A stretch of 64,000 bases of DNA from Bacteroidota bacterium (GCA_035506275.1 DATJPT010000002.1:62001-126000), one strand, 5' to 3'. Positions 1 to 9,761 are shown, counted from the first letter of the stretch. Numbers and translations are program-made. The notes: generated by a model from the sequence alone, not told the origin.

Positions 1-501
1 GATGTGATAATAAAAATTGGGGATCGCCTGTCCTGTTTCGTTCACCGCTTCCACCCGCGCAGAAACATTGAACGGCATGGGGAAATAGCAGTAGTATCCG
101 CCGCTCGACATTCCGATGAACGGCGTAAGGTATTGCTTGTACTGAAATCCGGTTCCGAAAAAGTCGCCGATCGGCACTTCGACCGACGGATCTTTTTCCC
201 CGTCCCAATACATCCGGAGCACGATGTGACGCAGAAAATATTTGTCGGAGGATGAGATCGTCGTCCAGAACATCGTGATGACGCCGGGCCCTTTGATGTT
301 TGCAAGCTCTGCCGCTGCTCCTGCGGGAATGGTGATGAAATCGTCGTTTCCCCCGGTCGTATCGCTGCTCGAAATTTGAATCAGTTTTCCCGATTTGAGA
401 TACGGCAGGCGGGACGGTGAAAGGAGATTGTCCAGCATGGATTGGCCGGTTGCAATGGAGGCTGCAAATAAAAGAATCAGAAACGGGCGCATGAATTTCA
501 T
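1..501 (-). CDS. GH172 / DUF2961-like exported protein (3' part missing)
   Basis: Only the first 167 codons are in the window; the frame is still open at base 1. The protein starts with a clear signal peptide (MKFMRPFLILLFAASIATG) and goes on with LLSPSRLPYLKSGKLIQISS, a GPG..TMFWTT strand, LRMYWDGEKDPSVEVPIGDF and FFGTGFQ. This is the order of motifs at the N-terminus of the DUF2961 family, now glycoside hydrolase family 172, whose members include difructose-anhydride- and arabinofuranose-active enzymes. The start is the ATG at 501, preceded by GGAGA about 8 bases upstream. It is probably exported to the periplasm or beyond. It reads in the same direction as the GH31 gene behind it, consistent with a carbohydrate-use role. 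The substrate cannot be read from the fragment. Confidence 0.8.
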   Translation of the reverse strand, partial: MKFMRPFLILLFAASIATGQSMLDNLLSPSRLPYLKSGKLIQISSSDTTGGNDDFITIPAGAAAELANIKGPGVITMFWTTISSSDKYFLRHIVLRMYWDGEKDPSVEVPIGDFFGTGFQYKQYLTPFIGMSSGGYYCYFPMPFNVSARVEAVNETGQAIPNFYYHI

Positions 502-877
502 TGGAAAAGTCTCCAGAAGAATAACGGTTTTATCTAAGGCAGATTAAAGGCCTGTCCTTTCTTTGGTGCAAAAGAAAGCTTGCGGAATCGTCTCAAAGGT
601 CCGAAGGACCCCTTCGGAGGATCCATTCGGGAAACCGCCAGCTTGTTCACCCTCTACGAGGCCGCAGACCTGAGCAAGTAACACCGACAAAGTCGGTGGA
701 ACGTGTCTGGCTAAGCTATCCCTTTGGGAGAAAGGCGTGCTGCCATGTCCTTCGTCTCGTGCCGCTTTGCGGCGCTCGCTCAGGATGAACCGGTGGTTTG
801 TTCACCTCAAGCAGAACCCCCGAACGAATGACATTGCCAGGCGCGTTCGGAGAGTCCTTCGCGATGCCTGACTCGCG
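502..877. other. Intergenic region with two short hairpins, no gene
   Basis: This 376-base gap follows the GH31 gene and precedes the GH172-like gene. It holds a perfect hairpin CTTTCTTT / AAAGAAAG (557-564 and 571-578) and a second one, CACCGAC-AAA-GTCGGTG (682-698). Neither has the T-run of a standard terminator on the side needed for GH31. Short open frames here have no start signal or recognisable protein. The text around 740-790 (gtgccgctttgcggcgctcgctcaggatga) looks like the dispersed non-coding repeats seen elsewhere in the window. Confidence 0.5.
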
Positions 878-3604
878 CTATCGCAGAACGACTTCGAACT
901 TCTTTCGTATGTCCTTCGGGGGGACTGTTATCTCAATGTCACCGGTACTTACGTCGCGATGCCACATTTCTGTCTTTGCTTTGTTCCTCAATGCATGGCC
1001 GTCAACGATAACGTCGTGCGGTTCGGGAAATCCGTGAAGCCGGAATATGTACGCCCTTCGTGCCGGCTGCCGATCATAGCTCCCCGAAGCCGCCCCGACG
1101 ATGATGCGGTATCCATCTCCTTCCTTCCCCGAACTGGAGATCGGGGTCCATGAGTATCTCCCCTGCAAATATTGAAGAGATAACCCGTCATCTTCATATA
1201 AATTGAAGTGTCCAGAATCCGGACCGAAGACTTGAACGATGAGGGTGTCCAGCGGCCGTTCATCGCCGTAGCGCATCTCTTTCTGCATCGGGATGACCGA
1301 GCCTGATTTTACGAAAAGGGGGAGCTCATTCACATCATACGATCGTTTGACGACCACTCCTCCCTCGATTTCTCTTCCGTCGGAGTACCGGATCCATTTC
1401 CCCGGCGGAAGATAGGTTGCTGCGATGTTGTTCGAATCGACAACCGGCGACACGAGAAAGTTATCGCCGAAGAAATATTCATCCGGATGCAGATACGCTT
1501 CCGGCGCTTCCGGATATTCAAGATAGAGGGGACGCATCAGCGGAAGTCCGTCGTCATGGGCTGCTCTCGCATACGTGTAGATGTACGGCAGGAGCTGCTC
1601 GCGCAGATTGAAATATCTTTGCGCGACGTCGATTCCCGTTTGACCGTACATCCAGGGCATGCGCAGGTTTCCGTTGGCAGGATTCTCATAAGCGCCGTGC
1701 AGACGCATCACCGGACTGAATGCACCGAATTCCAGCCACCGGCAATAGAGTCCGACGCCCAACGTATCCGCATGAAAACCGCCGATATCGTTTGAAACGT
1801 ACGGTATCAGCATGTTGCCGCCTCGCGCAGAGAACCCGACCTGAAACGCCAGCATCGGCCATTCCGAGTACGTGTCGCCGGTGTGAAACGCCGGGTAGCG
1901 CTGACTCCCCCATCCCGCATATCTGCTCAGGATCAGGCTCCGCTTCCCTGTGAGCTCCTGGGTAAAATCATAATAGAGTTTGTTCGTCCAGAGTTGATCA
2001 TTCAATCCTTTGACGAGGCACGGTCCCGTTCCGTCGATCCACCAGAAGTCGATCCCTTCGTTCATCGGCGGCGCATGAAGGGCGTTCATGAATGCGCCGG
2101 CCTGACGCTTGTCGGTCAGCGTGAATTCCAGCATCCCCGGAGGAACCGCGTCGCTGATCTCGACCGGCAAAGCGCTCAACCCTCCGTAATTCGACCAGGC
2201 ATTGATCCTGAGCGCGATGAGATTCGGTTTTCCTTTCTGGAACGAATCCGTGATCTCGGTATACGTCATCGTGTTATAGGTGCTGTTCCCGGCGGAGATA
2301 TGGTCGCTCACCATTTTTCCGTTCACGAAAAGAGCATACTGCGACGACGCTCCTCCGAAGATAAGATACAGCCGCTTCGCATTGTTCGGCGGCAGCTCCA
2401 CCCACTTTCGGTACCACGCGGCGCCGATGTAGTCCGGGTACCCTTGTTCCTGCCACGTCTTCCCGCCGTCAAGATACCCCCAGCTGCTGTCGTTGAAATT
2501 CGGCGAACCCCATGATGCAAGCCTTCCGGTGTCGGTCGGGTCGATGTTGAACCGCCACTTTTCGGGAAATTCGTACGTGAAGGCCGGCTTCCCGCCGGCG
2601 TTCTCCCCGAGCAACCTCCGCGCCACGGAGGCATGGCTGTCCTGATCCGCAAGCGCGGTTTCGCCCCGCGTTTTCGGATGGTCGTTGACGGTAACATGAA
2701 GGCCGGCGCCATGGCACCACGAAAGAAAATCCCGCGCGTTGTCAAAAACCGGGCTCCAATCGTAGCCCCCCTGCCAGCCGAATTTATGCCAGCCGAAATC
2801 CAGCACAAGGACGTCGAGCGGAAGTCCTTCGCTCCGGAATCTGTCGATCTCTTTTTTCAGATCGTCCGAAGTGAAATGAAACTTTGTCGTCATGTCGGAC
2901 CCCGCCAGATATTCGTAGTTGAGGTCCGTCATCCAGATGCCGAGACTGTACCTCGGCACCATCGGAATTTGCCCGCAGAGAAGGGAAAAATCCTTCAGAG
3001 CGTGGCGGTAGTCGCTGCCGTAGGCAAGAAAGTACCAATCCTGATCTCCGTCTTCCGTCCTCGCGGCGACCCACGCCGACGCTGAATCCATGACCGGGCT
3101 TCCGCTGTCGTCGAGAACGAAATATCCGCTCCGGCTCAGGATCCCCTTTTGCGGCGGCGGAAGCCTGTCCCCGTTGACGCCGTCGAGGGTCGTAATACCG
3201 CCGAGGTTCAGCGTGTCCGGATCGCCGGGGGACCACGTCCCGCTTCGATTTGCGAAATTCCAGGCCACGCTGAGATTTTCTTTGGTAAACGCTCCCGAGC
3301 CGGCCTTGTAGCGAAGAGTCAATGAGGTCGAAGAAACAACCACCCAGCCGTTCTCTTCTTTCACGCTGACCGGTATTGCGGCCTTCCGCCGCAACTGGAC
3401 GACAACGGTCGGCTGATCGACGAAATGCGACGTCGGAGAAAATTCGATCCGGACCATCGTAGGAGTAAGAAATTCGAACCGTGCCGGACCTGCGGTAACG
3501 GCTCCGTTGTCGGTCCGGTATGTTTCCGATGCAGAGAGCCCCTGGCCCGCGAGGGGGGAAAGGACAAGCATTGTCATGGAAAAAACATAAGATGATAATT
3601 TCAA
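878..3604 (-). CDS. Exported GH31 alpha-glycosidase with an inserted galactose-binding-like domain
   Basis: Glycoside hydrolase family 31 (alpha-glucosidase/alpha-xylosidase type), 908 residues. I start it at the TTG at 3604: AAGGAG lies 8 bases upstream and the result is a clean signal peptide (MKLSSYVFSMTMLVLSPLAG), while the upstream GTG extension has neither. An N-terminal beta-sandwich is followed by the first half of the catalytic barrel (SLGIWMTDLNYEY, LDVLVLDFGWHKFGW; about 218-315). Roughly 345-490 is a GH2-type jelly-roll (WYRKWVELP, LIFGGASSQYALFVNG). The barrel then resumes with the nucleophile motif DFWWIDGTGP (Asp about 524) and the acid/base motif HTGDTYSEW (Asp about 577). C-terminal beta domains end the protein. 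The inserted domain is unusual and may bind the substrate. It is last in a likely operon behind the T9SS protein and the YciI-like gene (51-base gap). Confidence 0.9.
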   Translation of the reverse strand: MKLSSYVFSMTMLVLSPLAGQGLSASETYRTDNGAVTAGPARFEFLTPTMVRIEFSPTSHFVDQPTVVVQLRRKAAIPVSVKEENGWVVVSSTSLTLRYKAGSGAFTKENLSVAWNFANRSGTWSPGDPDTLNLGGITTLDGVNGDRLPPPQKGILSRSGYFVLDDSGSPVMDSASAWVAARTEDGDQDWYFLAYGSDYRHALKDFSLLCGQIPMVPRYSLGIWMTDLNYEYLAGSDMTTKFHFTSDDLKKEIDRFRSEGLPLDVLVLDFGWHKFGWQGGYDWSPVFDNARDFLSWCHGAGLHVTVNDHPKTRGETALADQDSHASVARRLLGENAGGKPAFTYEFPEKWRFNIDPTDTGRLASWGSPNFNDSSWGYLDGGKTWQEQGYPDYIGAAWYRKWVELPPNNAKRLYLIFGGASSQYALFVNGKMVSDHISAGNSTYNTMTYTEITDSFQKGKPNLIALRINAWSNYGGLSALPVEISDAVPPGMLEFTLTDKRQAGAFMNALHAPPMNEGIDFWWIDGTGPCLVKGLNDQLWTNKLYYDFTQELTGKRSLILSRYAGWGSQRYPAFHTGDTYSEWPMLAFQVGFSARGGNMLIPYVSNDIGGFHADTLGVGLYCRWLEFGAFSPVMRLHGAYENPANGNLRMPWMYGQTGIDVAQRYFNLREQLLPYIYTYARAAHDDGLPLMRPLYLEYPEAPEAYLHPDEYFFGDNFLVSPVVDSNNIAATYLPPGKWIRYSDGREIEGGVVVKRSYDVNELPLFVKSGSVIPMQKEMRYGDERPLDTLIVQVFGPDSGHFNLYEDDGLSLQYLQGRYSWTPISSSGKEGDGYRIIVGAASGSYDRQPARRAYIFRLHGFPEPHDVIVDGHALRNKAKTEMWHRDVSTGDIEITVPPKDIRKKFEVVLR

Positions 3605-3655
3605 ATCTTTCTTCTCCTTGAAATAGTTGATACCGACGACAAACACATTTCCGCT

Positions 3656-3952
3656 TTACTGGGGCGAAGTCGTCGCATTCATCGGGTAGTATTCATAGTT
3701 GTGGATGATCGAGGCAGGGTCGCTCTCCACAAGTCCTTTGACCTCCTCCTCATCCTCAACGGTTACAATGCAGATCCCATGCGTTCCTTTCGGATCGAAC
3801 ACGGGACCGAAGAGAATGGCCCGCCCCTTCTTCATCTGTTCCACCCAATAAGCATGATGCTGTTGGACGATCATTTTTTCTTCCGCGGTCATTGTCCGTA
3901 CAAAATCAGGCCGGCGGGGGGAAAATTTCACCATGAATTGTTTCTTTTCCAT
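3656..3952 (-). CDS. YciI-like domain protein
   Basis: A 98-residue protein (from ATG at 3952; a GTG four codons upstream is possible but no better supported). It has the YciI/DGPF fold pattern: QFMVKFSPRRPDF near the start, a helix with EEKMIVQQHHAYWVEQMKKG, then ILFGPVFDPKGTHGICIVTVED and a final strand NYEYYPM. YciI-like proteins are small dimeric alpha-beta barrel proteins; a few are hydrolases, most are uncharacterised, so no reaction is assigned. It sits 18 bases behind the T9SS cargo gene and 51 bases ahead of GH31, so it is probably co-transcribed. No Shine-Dalgarno sequence is evident, which makes translational coupling to the gene before it plausible. Confidence 0.75.
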   Translation of the reverse strand: MEKKQFMVKFSPRRPDFVRTMTAEEKMIVQQHHAYWVEQMKKGRAILFGPVFDPKGTHGICIVTVEDEEEVKGLVESDPASIIHNYEYYPMNATTSPQ

Positions 3953-3970
3953 ACCAGCAACCACAAATTG

Positions 3971-5359
3971 TTATTTAAGGACGATCATCTTTTTCGTCTG
4001 AACAAAAATTCCGGCGGTCAACCTGTAGAAATAGACGCCGCTCGTGAGGCTGCCGGCGTCAACAAGGGCGGAGTGCTCTCCAGCATTCTGGCGTTCGTTC
4101 ACAACGGTCATCACTTCTCTGCCGACGACATCGAAGACCTTAAGCGTCACAAAACCTCCCGCAGGCAATTGGTACTGAATTTCTGTGGAGGGGTTGAACG
4201 GGTTGGGGAAATTCTGTCTGAGCTCGAATGCCGACGGCAATGCATTCAGCGAATGAACTGCGCTTATGGGGATCGAATAGCTCAGCAGTCCATAATGCTG
4301 CGACGACATGCCAAACACTCCGCCCGTTCCAATGTACAAGGTGCCGTCGTAAACGCCGAGGGCAGAAATAATGGTCGAATCCAATAATCCCGTCACCGCG
4401 ACCGGCGCCCAGCCCGCGCCGTCGCCGATCATTTGAAAGAGACCATGTTTGAAATGAAGGCTGTCGATGCAAAGCGTGCCGGCATAGAGATAATAATCAA
4501 TCGTATCGGGAGCGAAACACCAGACAGCATTTGTCGAATCGGCAAAAGGAATTTGGGTCCAGCTGGTTCCGCCGGTGTCCTTCCAAAAGACTCCTTTATA
4601 GAGTGTACTGACTAAGAGATGAGAGTACATGCGTGTGATCGCGACGATATCCCTGTTCGGCAGATCATAGCTTATATCGGTCCAGGTCGTCCCATGGTCG
4701 GTCGACTTAAAGATCCCACCGCTTCCAGGCCCTTTGGTCCCGGGTTGGATCGGCACATCGCTCGACAAAGCTCCCGCATAAAGCCCCGTCCAGTCTTCAT
4801 ACAGAACAGGGATAAACGAAGAGTCGGTCATGGGACCGGAGTAACATGAATCCCAGGAGCCGCCTGAGCCAAGGCGCCAGACTCCTCCGAAGCTCGGGCT
4901 TTCGCTTTTCGTGTCCGCCCCGGGCATTGCAGCGTACGTGTACGGACCGTCGTCGGCAACCGCGATGATGGAGTGTGAGGGGAGAGATCCCGTCGTATTG
5001 TGCGGGTTCCCGATCTTCGACCAGGAGCCATTGTACTCCCACACTCCCCCGTCCGTTCCGTTTACGTTGACGCTGTCCGAGGACAACGCATCGATGCCGG
5101 CGATGATGCCAGAGCCGTTCGACGTAATGCTGAGAACGACATTGTCGCTTCCGGGTATTTGTCCCGAAAGCGGTGAGCCTGAGATCGGAAAGATCCCGCT
5201 GTCATACACCGCTTGGTAAAATCCCGAGGGGAGCGAAACGAAACCAGTGACGGCGCCACGCTGGGCCATTCCCCTGGGAGACTGAGCGGAGCTGCTTTGG
5301 GCAATGCCCTCTGCCGCAACAAAAATGATTATAACGGAGGCCGCAATAATAGTTTTCAT
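3971..5359 (-). CDS. Secreted protein with type IX secretion sorting domain, beta-propeller-like
   Basis: 462 residues. The start ATG at 5359 has GGAAGGAGC just upstream and opens a signal peptide (MKTIIAASVIIIFVAAEGIA). The middle consists of repeated short blades such as GGIFKSTDHGTTWTDIS and GVFWKDTGGTSWTQIP, the BNR/sialidase-like Asp-box pattern (S.D.G.TW), suggesting a beta-propeller. The last ~85 residues are a type A T9SS C-terminal domain: FELRQNFPNPFNPSTEIQY, then VFDVVGREVM, and SGVYFYRLTAG..QTKKMIVLK at the end. By family knowledge such proteins cross the outer membrane through the PorSS machinery and lose the tail at the surface. No catalytic residues can be assigned, so the role is open: surface binding, adhesion or a lyase-like activity. 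First gene of the operon with YciI and GH31. Confidence 0.85.
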   Translation of the reverse strand: MKTIIAASVIIIFVAAEGIAQSSSAQSPRGMAQRGAVTGFVSLPSGFYQAVYDSGIFPISGSPLSGQIPGSDNVVLSITSNGSGIIAGIDALSSDSVNVNGTDGGVWEYNGSWSKIGNPHNTTGSLPSHSIIAVADDGPYTYAAMPGADTKSESPSFGGVWRLGSGGSWDSCYSGPMTDSSFIPVLYEDWTGLYAGALSSDVPIQPGTKGPGSGGIFKSTDHGTTWTDISYDLPNRDIVAITRMYSHLLVSTLYKGVFWKDTGGTSWTQIPFADSTNAVWCFAPDTIDYYLYAGTLCIDSLHFKHGLFQMIGDGAGWAPVAVTGLLDSTIISALGVYDGTLYIGTGGVFGMSSQHYGLLSYSIPISAVHSLNALPSAFELRQNFPNPFNPSTEIQYQLPAGGFVTLKVFDVVGREVMTVVNERQNAGEHSALVDAGSLTSGVYFYRLTAGIFVQTKKMIVLK

Positions 5360-5660
5360 AGAAGCTCCTTCCTATTACATGCCGTCCGAGAAATCTTTCT
5401 TTGAATTTCATTGACGAAGCCCTCAGCCGCTTATCAAGGCAGGCCAAACCTGACAGGAGAGAGTGGAACATACTTCGGGGGGAGAAGACAGGATTTCTTG
5501 ATCAGGATTGAAATCAGAGAATTCATCGTCGGGCGAGCTGTAAGTACGCCTGGAAATAATTGACGGAGGCCGGGAGACGACCGGCTGGAAACGACCGACC
5601 GCAGCAGCGCGGTTCCACTCATCGTGCATTGTTCCCGGCTTCGGTGGTTGTGCCAGTCTG

Positions 5661-5689
5661 AATGTAGCGGGAATCAAGGGGAGAATCAA
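5661..5689 (-). promoter_or_regulatory. Possible promoter of the T9SS/YciI/GH31 operon
   Basis: On the minus strand TTGATT (5684-5689) and TACATT (5661-5666) are separated by exactly 17 bases, a sigma-70-like arrangement seen before several genes here. It would leave a leader of about 290 bases before the ATG at 5359, which is long, so it is tentative. The rest of the 5360-5733 gap shows no gene: the short open frame there lacks a ribosome binding site and resembles no protein family I know. Confidence 0.35.
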
Positions 5690-5733
5690 GAAAAAACAAC
5701 GAGGCGGGATGGAGCGTGATGAAGTGCAGGCCG

Positions 5734-8700
5734 TTATTGTTTGTCCAACACACTGCGAATTTTTTTCAGCACTTCATCCGGCAAATACGGTTTTTGAATA
5801 AATTCCTCCACACCGCCTTTGAAGATCTCGGATTTTTCGTCAGCATCGATGTATCCGCTGGCGATGATGACTTTGATCGAAGGGTTGATATTTTTCAATT
5901 CTTTGAAAAGCTGTCTGCCGTTCATCTTCGGCAGTCCGATGTCGGAGACGACCAGATCGATCTCATTCCCGCGGGCGCGGTAGATGTCCAGCGCTTCGAG
6001 ACCGTTCATCGCGGCGATAACCCGGTAGCCTCTGTCTTCGACCAGGACTTTCATCATTTCAAGCAGCGTCACTTCGTCCTCGACGATCAGAAGAGTTTCG
6101 CTTCCCCCCGGAATTTTTTCTTCTTCGCCGGCTGCGGCAGGCGAAGGGTTCGCTCCCGCCCTGATGACCGGGAAATACAGGTTGAAGGTCGATCCTTTGC
6201 CCGGAGTGCTTTCGACGTTGACGAAGCCGTGATGCTCTTTCATAACCCCATAGACGACGGAAAGACCGAGGCCGGTCCCCTTCCCTTCCGCTTTGGTCGT
6301 AAAAAACGGGTCGAAGATCTGATTCAGAGTTTTATTGTCCATTCCGGCCCCGGTATCAATGACGCTCAGACGTGCGTACTCCGCCGCCGCAACATCCGGA
6401 AAAAGTGTGCGCAGATTTTCCTTGGTCACGACATCGGTCTGCAAGGTCAGGACCCCGCCGTTCGGCATGGCGTCGCGGGCATTGACGCACAAATTAAGGA
6501 CGGCCTGGTGAAGTTGTGTCGGATCCGCATTGATCGGGGGGATCGTCCTGCCGAGGCTGAGAGAGATTTCAACCGTTTTAGGGAATGTCTCCTTCAGCAT
6601 CTTTGCGATCTCCTTGATCATACTGTTGACCTCCAGCGGACCGACCACAACCCCGGACTTGCGGGCGAAGGTGAGGATCTGCTTCACGAGGCCTGCTCCC
6701 CGGTTGACTGCAGCGTTGATCGATTGGATGCTCTGGGAGATCGTACGCGGGTCGCGCTCGATCAGCGCCGCATACCCTACAATAATGCCGAGGATGTTGT
6801 TGAAGTCGTGCGCAATTCCCGATGCAAGCGTTCCGATGCTCTCCATTTTCTGCATCTGAACGAGTTCGGCTTGGAGTCTCTTCCTCTCCGTCACATCCTG
6901 TTTGATGGCAATGAAAAAGGAAATATTCCCCGCCGCGTTGGCGACAGGGGTGATCGTCATTTCCTCATTATAGAGGCTTCCGTCTTTTCGTTTATTGACG
7001 ATCTCCCCCTGCCACACCCGGCCGGAAAGAATCGTCTCCCACAGGCTCTTGTAAAATGACGGGGCCTGCGCCCCGGAACTAAGAAACCGCGGATTTTTTC
7101 CAACAACCTCATCGGCAGCATATCCGGTAAACCGGCTGAAGGCCGGATTGACGGAAACTATGATCCCCTCCCGGTTAGTGATCACGATTGCATTCGCCGC
7201 AGACTCGAGTGCCCGGCTGTGCAGCGCGATCAACTCTTCAGATTTTTTCCGGTCGGTGATGTCCTGGATCGTCCCGATCATCTTTAACAGCCTTCCGTCC
7301 TCGCCAAAAATTAGTTCACCGCGTCCGTAGACCCACCGCTCCGCACCGTCGTTGACCCGGATGATCCTGTACTCTTTGTCGAACGGCATCCGCTGAGCGA
7401 TGATGCTGTCGAGGTATGAGATCATCCCGGCCTGTTCATCGGGGTGGACAATGGATCCCCATCCTTCGACGGTGCGCTGAAAATTTTGATCGATGCCGAA
7501 GATATCGTCCAGCTCTTCAGAACTCCTCCATACCCCGGCCGTAAAATCCGTAGCATACGAACCGATCCTGCCGGCTTTCTGAGAATTTCTCACCAGCTCG
7601 GTGCTTTCTTTCAACGCCTCTTCTGCAAGCGCCCGTTCCAGTTCTCGTTCGATATTTTCAATGGCGAACGAAACATCGAGGACGATCTCGTTCAAAAGTT
7701 CCAGCTCATCCTGACTAAAAAAATCCACGGAGGACGCATTCAGGGCGAAGAGGCCCACGGTACGGGAATGCAATTGGATCGGAAGCAGGGCAAATGACCG
7801 ATATCTCCTTACTGAGGCTTGACGTCGCCACGGCCATTGTTGAACGTCCTTTTCAATGTCATTACAGATATACGACTGACCCGCCTGCAACGCTTTGACG
7901 ATCTGATGGTCAGGGGGCATGCGGCGAATTTCTTCGTTGATCAGGGAAAAGAATTCGTCGTCAAGCCCGCGCTGACAAACGAGCTTCAATCTATGCGAAT
8001 CCGTGTCGAACATTCCGATCCATGCCATTTGAAAAGAGCCGTATTCCACGCTGATATCGCATACTTTTTGAAACAGGGCATACTGTTCTGTGGCGCGGAC
8101 GATCGTTTGATTCACCTGGCTCAACATGTAATAGAGGGAGTTGAGCGTCCTCAGCTTTTGTTCGGCTTGTTTTCGCTCTGTGATGTCCCTGACGATGCTC
8201 TGAAAAAAAATCCTGTCCCCAATTTTCATCGTCCGCGCGCTGACTTCGACGGGAAACATCGCGCCGTCTTTGCGCCGATGCCTCGTTTCGAATAGCAGCC
8301 CCTTTTCGTCCCCCAACTTCTCCGGAGCATCTGCCACCGGCGTCATGTTGCTCATTTCACGAATGTCGGCAATAGTAAGTCTGCGCATCTCATTCCGCGA
8401 GTAACCGTACGCATGGATTCCCCGTTCATTGATATCGATGATGTTCCCCGCTTCATCGGCCATAATAATGATATCGTTGGCATACCTCGTCGCATAGTCG
8501 TAATGCTCGGCAAGAGCCTTACGTTCGAGTTCTAACGCAAGTTCTCTCTTGTAATATGTTAAACGCCCTTGCCGCCAGAATAATCCAATGATCGATCCGA
8601 CCGTCGCGATAAAGAGGCCTGCGTTGAGTTCCATCGCGGATTTCAATTCCCGGATGGGGGCATATACTTCATCCGTGCTTTCTTCGATGACAATGCCCCA

Positions 8701-9546
8701 GGGGGTGCCTGGAATATTCCTGGCGGCAGCAAGAACGGGAATCCCGTTATAATCAATCCCTTCAACAACTTCCCGGCCAGTGTTGATAAATTCAACAGCT
8801 GGAAGCTGGCTCTGAGTCAGTGGAAAACAAAGCGACAACGGCGCGTGCTTATGGTCTTTTGTCTCATTTATGAAAGAGACCGAATCTCTCTCCTTCCGAA
8901 AGAGAAGGGTTTCGCAGGTTTTATAGTTGGACGGAAACGAGTTGAGCGAGGGAAAGAAAAAATCCAGCGGTTTCAACTGCAGCAAAACGGCCCCCACGGA
9001 AACAGTGTCTTTCCCCCGTTCTATCAGGAGGGGGGCGATAATGTCGAGGTATATGCTGACGTCCGGCGCTTCCTTTTCGAAATCTCCAAAGACGATGTTC
9101 CTCGTTCTAAATGCCGATGAAAGGTCGCGATGAGCATTGAAGCCTATCTCCGCGCTTTTGCGTCCGGCGGATAGGAGAACGTTGCCGGCAGTATCAAGAA
9201 GGGATGCCATGTCATACGGCTGCGATTCTATTCTGGTGGTAAGCCAACTGGCGAGACCTTCGTTGACCGGCCGGGGGGACGGGCTTTTCAGCCATTGATC
9301 GAATGCGCGGGAGATGATCCTGTTGCGGGAAATTGTGAGAGCATCTGCGGCGCGCTCCTTTCGCCATTCTTCAATCTGTTGGACCTTCAGGTCAACGATC
9401 GTTGCGAGCTCTTTTTTCTTCTCTTGCTTGATCGACTCGCTTTGTTCACGATAATAAAGAAGTCCAATGAGGCTGACAGAAGCTGACGCAAAAACAAAAA
9501 CGGCTATGTACATCCACGGTATGGTCCGTGAATTAATGGCTTTCAT
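5734..9546 (-). CDS. Hybrid sensor histidine kinase (PAS/GAF/PAS/PAS, kinase, receiver)
   Basis: 1270 residues. AAAGGAG precedes the ATG. Two membrane segments (about 10-31 and 310-328) bracket a periplasmic sensor of about 280 residues, probably a Cache-like fold. Then follow a PAS domain with PAC (about 345-465, ending DITERKQAEQKL), a GAF domain (about 480-620, with LFALNASSVDFF), and two more PAS domains, the second with the classic SALESAANAIVIT..GIIVSVNPAF pattern. The kinase core has the H-box SGIAHDFNNILG, N-box NLCVNARDAM, DTGAGMD and GTGLGLSVVYG. A receiver domain ends the protein, with acceptor Asp in LVVSDIGLPKMNG. The HDFNN H-box is typical of hybrid kinases that pass phosphate to their own receiver. 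No separate response regulator is next to it, so the output is unknown. The ligand is also unknown. Confidence 0.93.
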   Translation of the reverse strand: MKAINSRTIPWMYIAVFVFASASVSLIGLLYYREQSESIKQEKKKELATIVDLKVQQIEEWRKERAADALTISRNRIISRAFDQWLKSPSPRPVNEGLASWLTTRIESQPYDMASLLDTAGNVLLSAGRKSAEIGFNAHRDLSSAFRTRNIVFGDFEKEAPDVSIYLDIIAPLLIERGKDTVSVGAVLLQLKPLDFFFPSLNSFPSNYKTCETLLFRKERDSVSFINETKDHKHAPLSLCFPLTQSQLPAVEFINTGREVVEGIDYNGIPVLAAARNIPGTPWGIVIEESTDEVYAPIRELKSAMELNAGLFIATVGSIIGLFWRQGRLTYYKRELALELERKALAEHYDYATRYANDIIIMADEAGNIIDINERGIHAYGYSRNEMRRLTIADIREMSNMTPVADAPEKLGDEKGLLFETRHRRKDGAMFPVEVSARTMKIGDRIFFQSIVRDITERKQAEQKLRTLNSLYYMLSQVNQTIVRATEQYALFQKVCDISVEYGSFQMAWIGMFDTDSHRLKLVCQRGLDDEFFSLINEEIRRMPPDHQIVKALQAGQSYICNDIEKDVQQWPWRRQASVRRYRSFALLPIQLHSRTVGLFALNASSVDFFSQDELELLNEIVLDVSFAIENIERELERALAEEALKESTELVRNSQKAGRIGSYATDFTAGVWRSSEELDDIFGIDQNFQRTVEGWGSIVHPDEQAGMISYLDSIIAQRMPFDKEYRIIRVNDGAERWVYGRGELIFGEDGRLLKMIGTIQDITDRKKSEELIALHSRALESAANAIVITNREGIIVSVNPAFSRFTGYAADEVVGKNPRFLSSGAQAPSFYKSLWETILSGRVWQGEIVNKRKDGSLYNEEMTITPVANAAGNISFFIAIKQDVTERKRLQAELVQMQKMESIGTLASGIAHDFNNILGIIVGYAALIERDPRTISQSIQSINAAVNRGAGLVKQILTFARKSGVVVGPLEVNSMIKEIAKMLKETFPKTVEISLSLGRTIPPINADPTQLHQAVLNLCVNARDAMPNGGVLTLQTDVVTKENLRTLFPDVAAAEYARLSVIDTGAGMDNKTLNQIFDPFFTTKAEGKGTGLGLSVVYGVMKEHHGFVNVESTPGKGSTFNLYFPVIRAGANPSPAAAGEEEKIPGGSETLLIVEDEVTLLEMMKVLVEDRGYRVIAAMNGLEALDIYRARGNEIDLVVSDIGLPKMNGRQLFKELKNINPSIKVIIASGYIDADEKSEIFKGGVEEFIQKPYLPDEVLKKIRSVLDKQ

Positions 9547-9761
9547 GATCTCCTTTCTTAGGCTGAAAAAGAATGAACCATTCTCTCACAGCCTAAAAAA
9601 CACCCCCGGCAATCTCCTGAGAGGCTTTACGCCCAACGGCCATTAATTGCCAACAAACTGGAATTCGAGGCAACGATACTTACCCTACATTACTTCGTAT
9701 GTACGTTTATTCGCTGGAAAAGTCAACACGTGTCCTACAACCAGTTCTTTGTTGGCGCGAT

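Noticed and set aside
5423-5689. 88-codon minus-strand frame before the T9SS gene
   Set aside because: No start signal, no recognisable protein and it overlaps the likely promoter.
5716-7059. 447-codon plus-strand open frame
   Set aside because: It is antisense to the kinase and receiver part of the sensor kinase, has no start signal and no family features.
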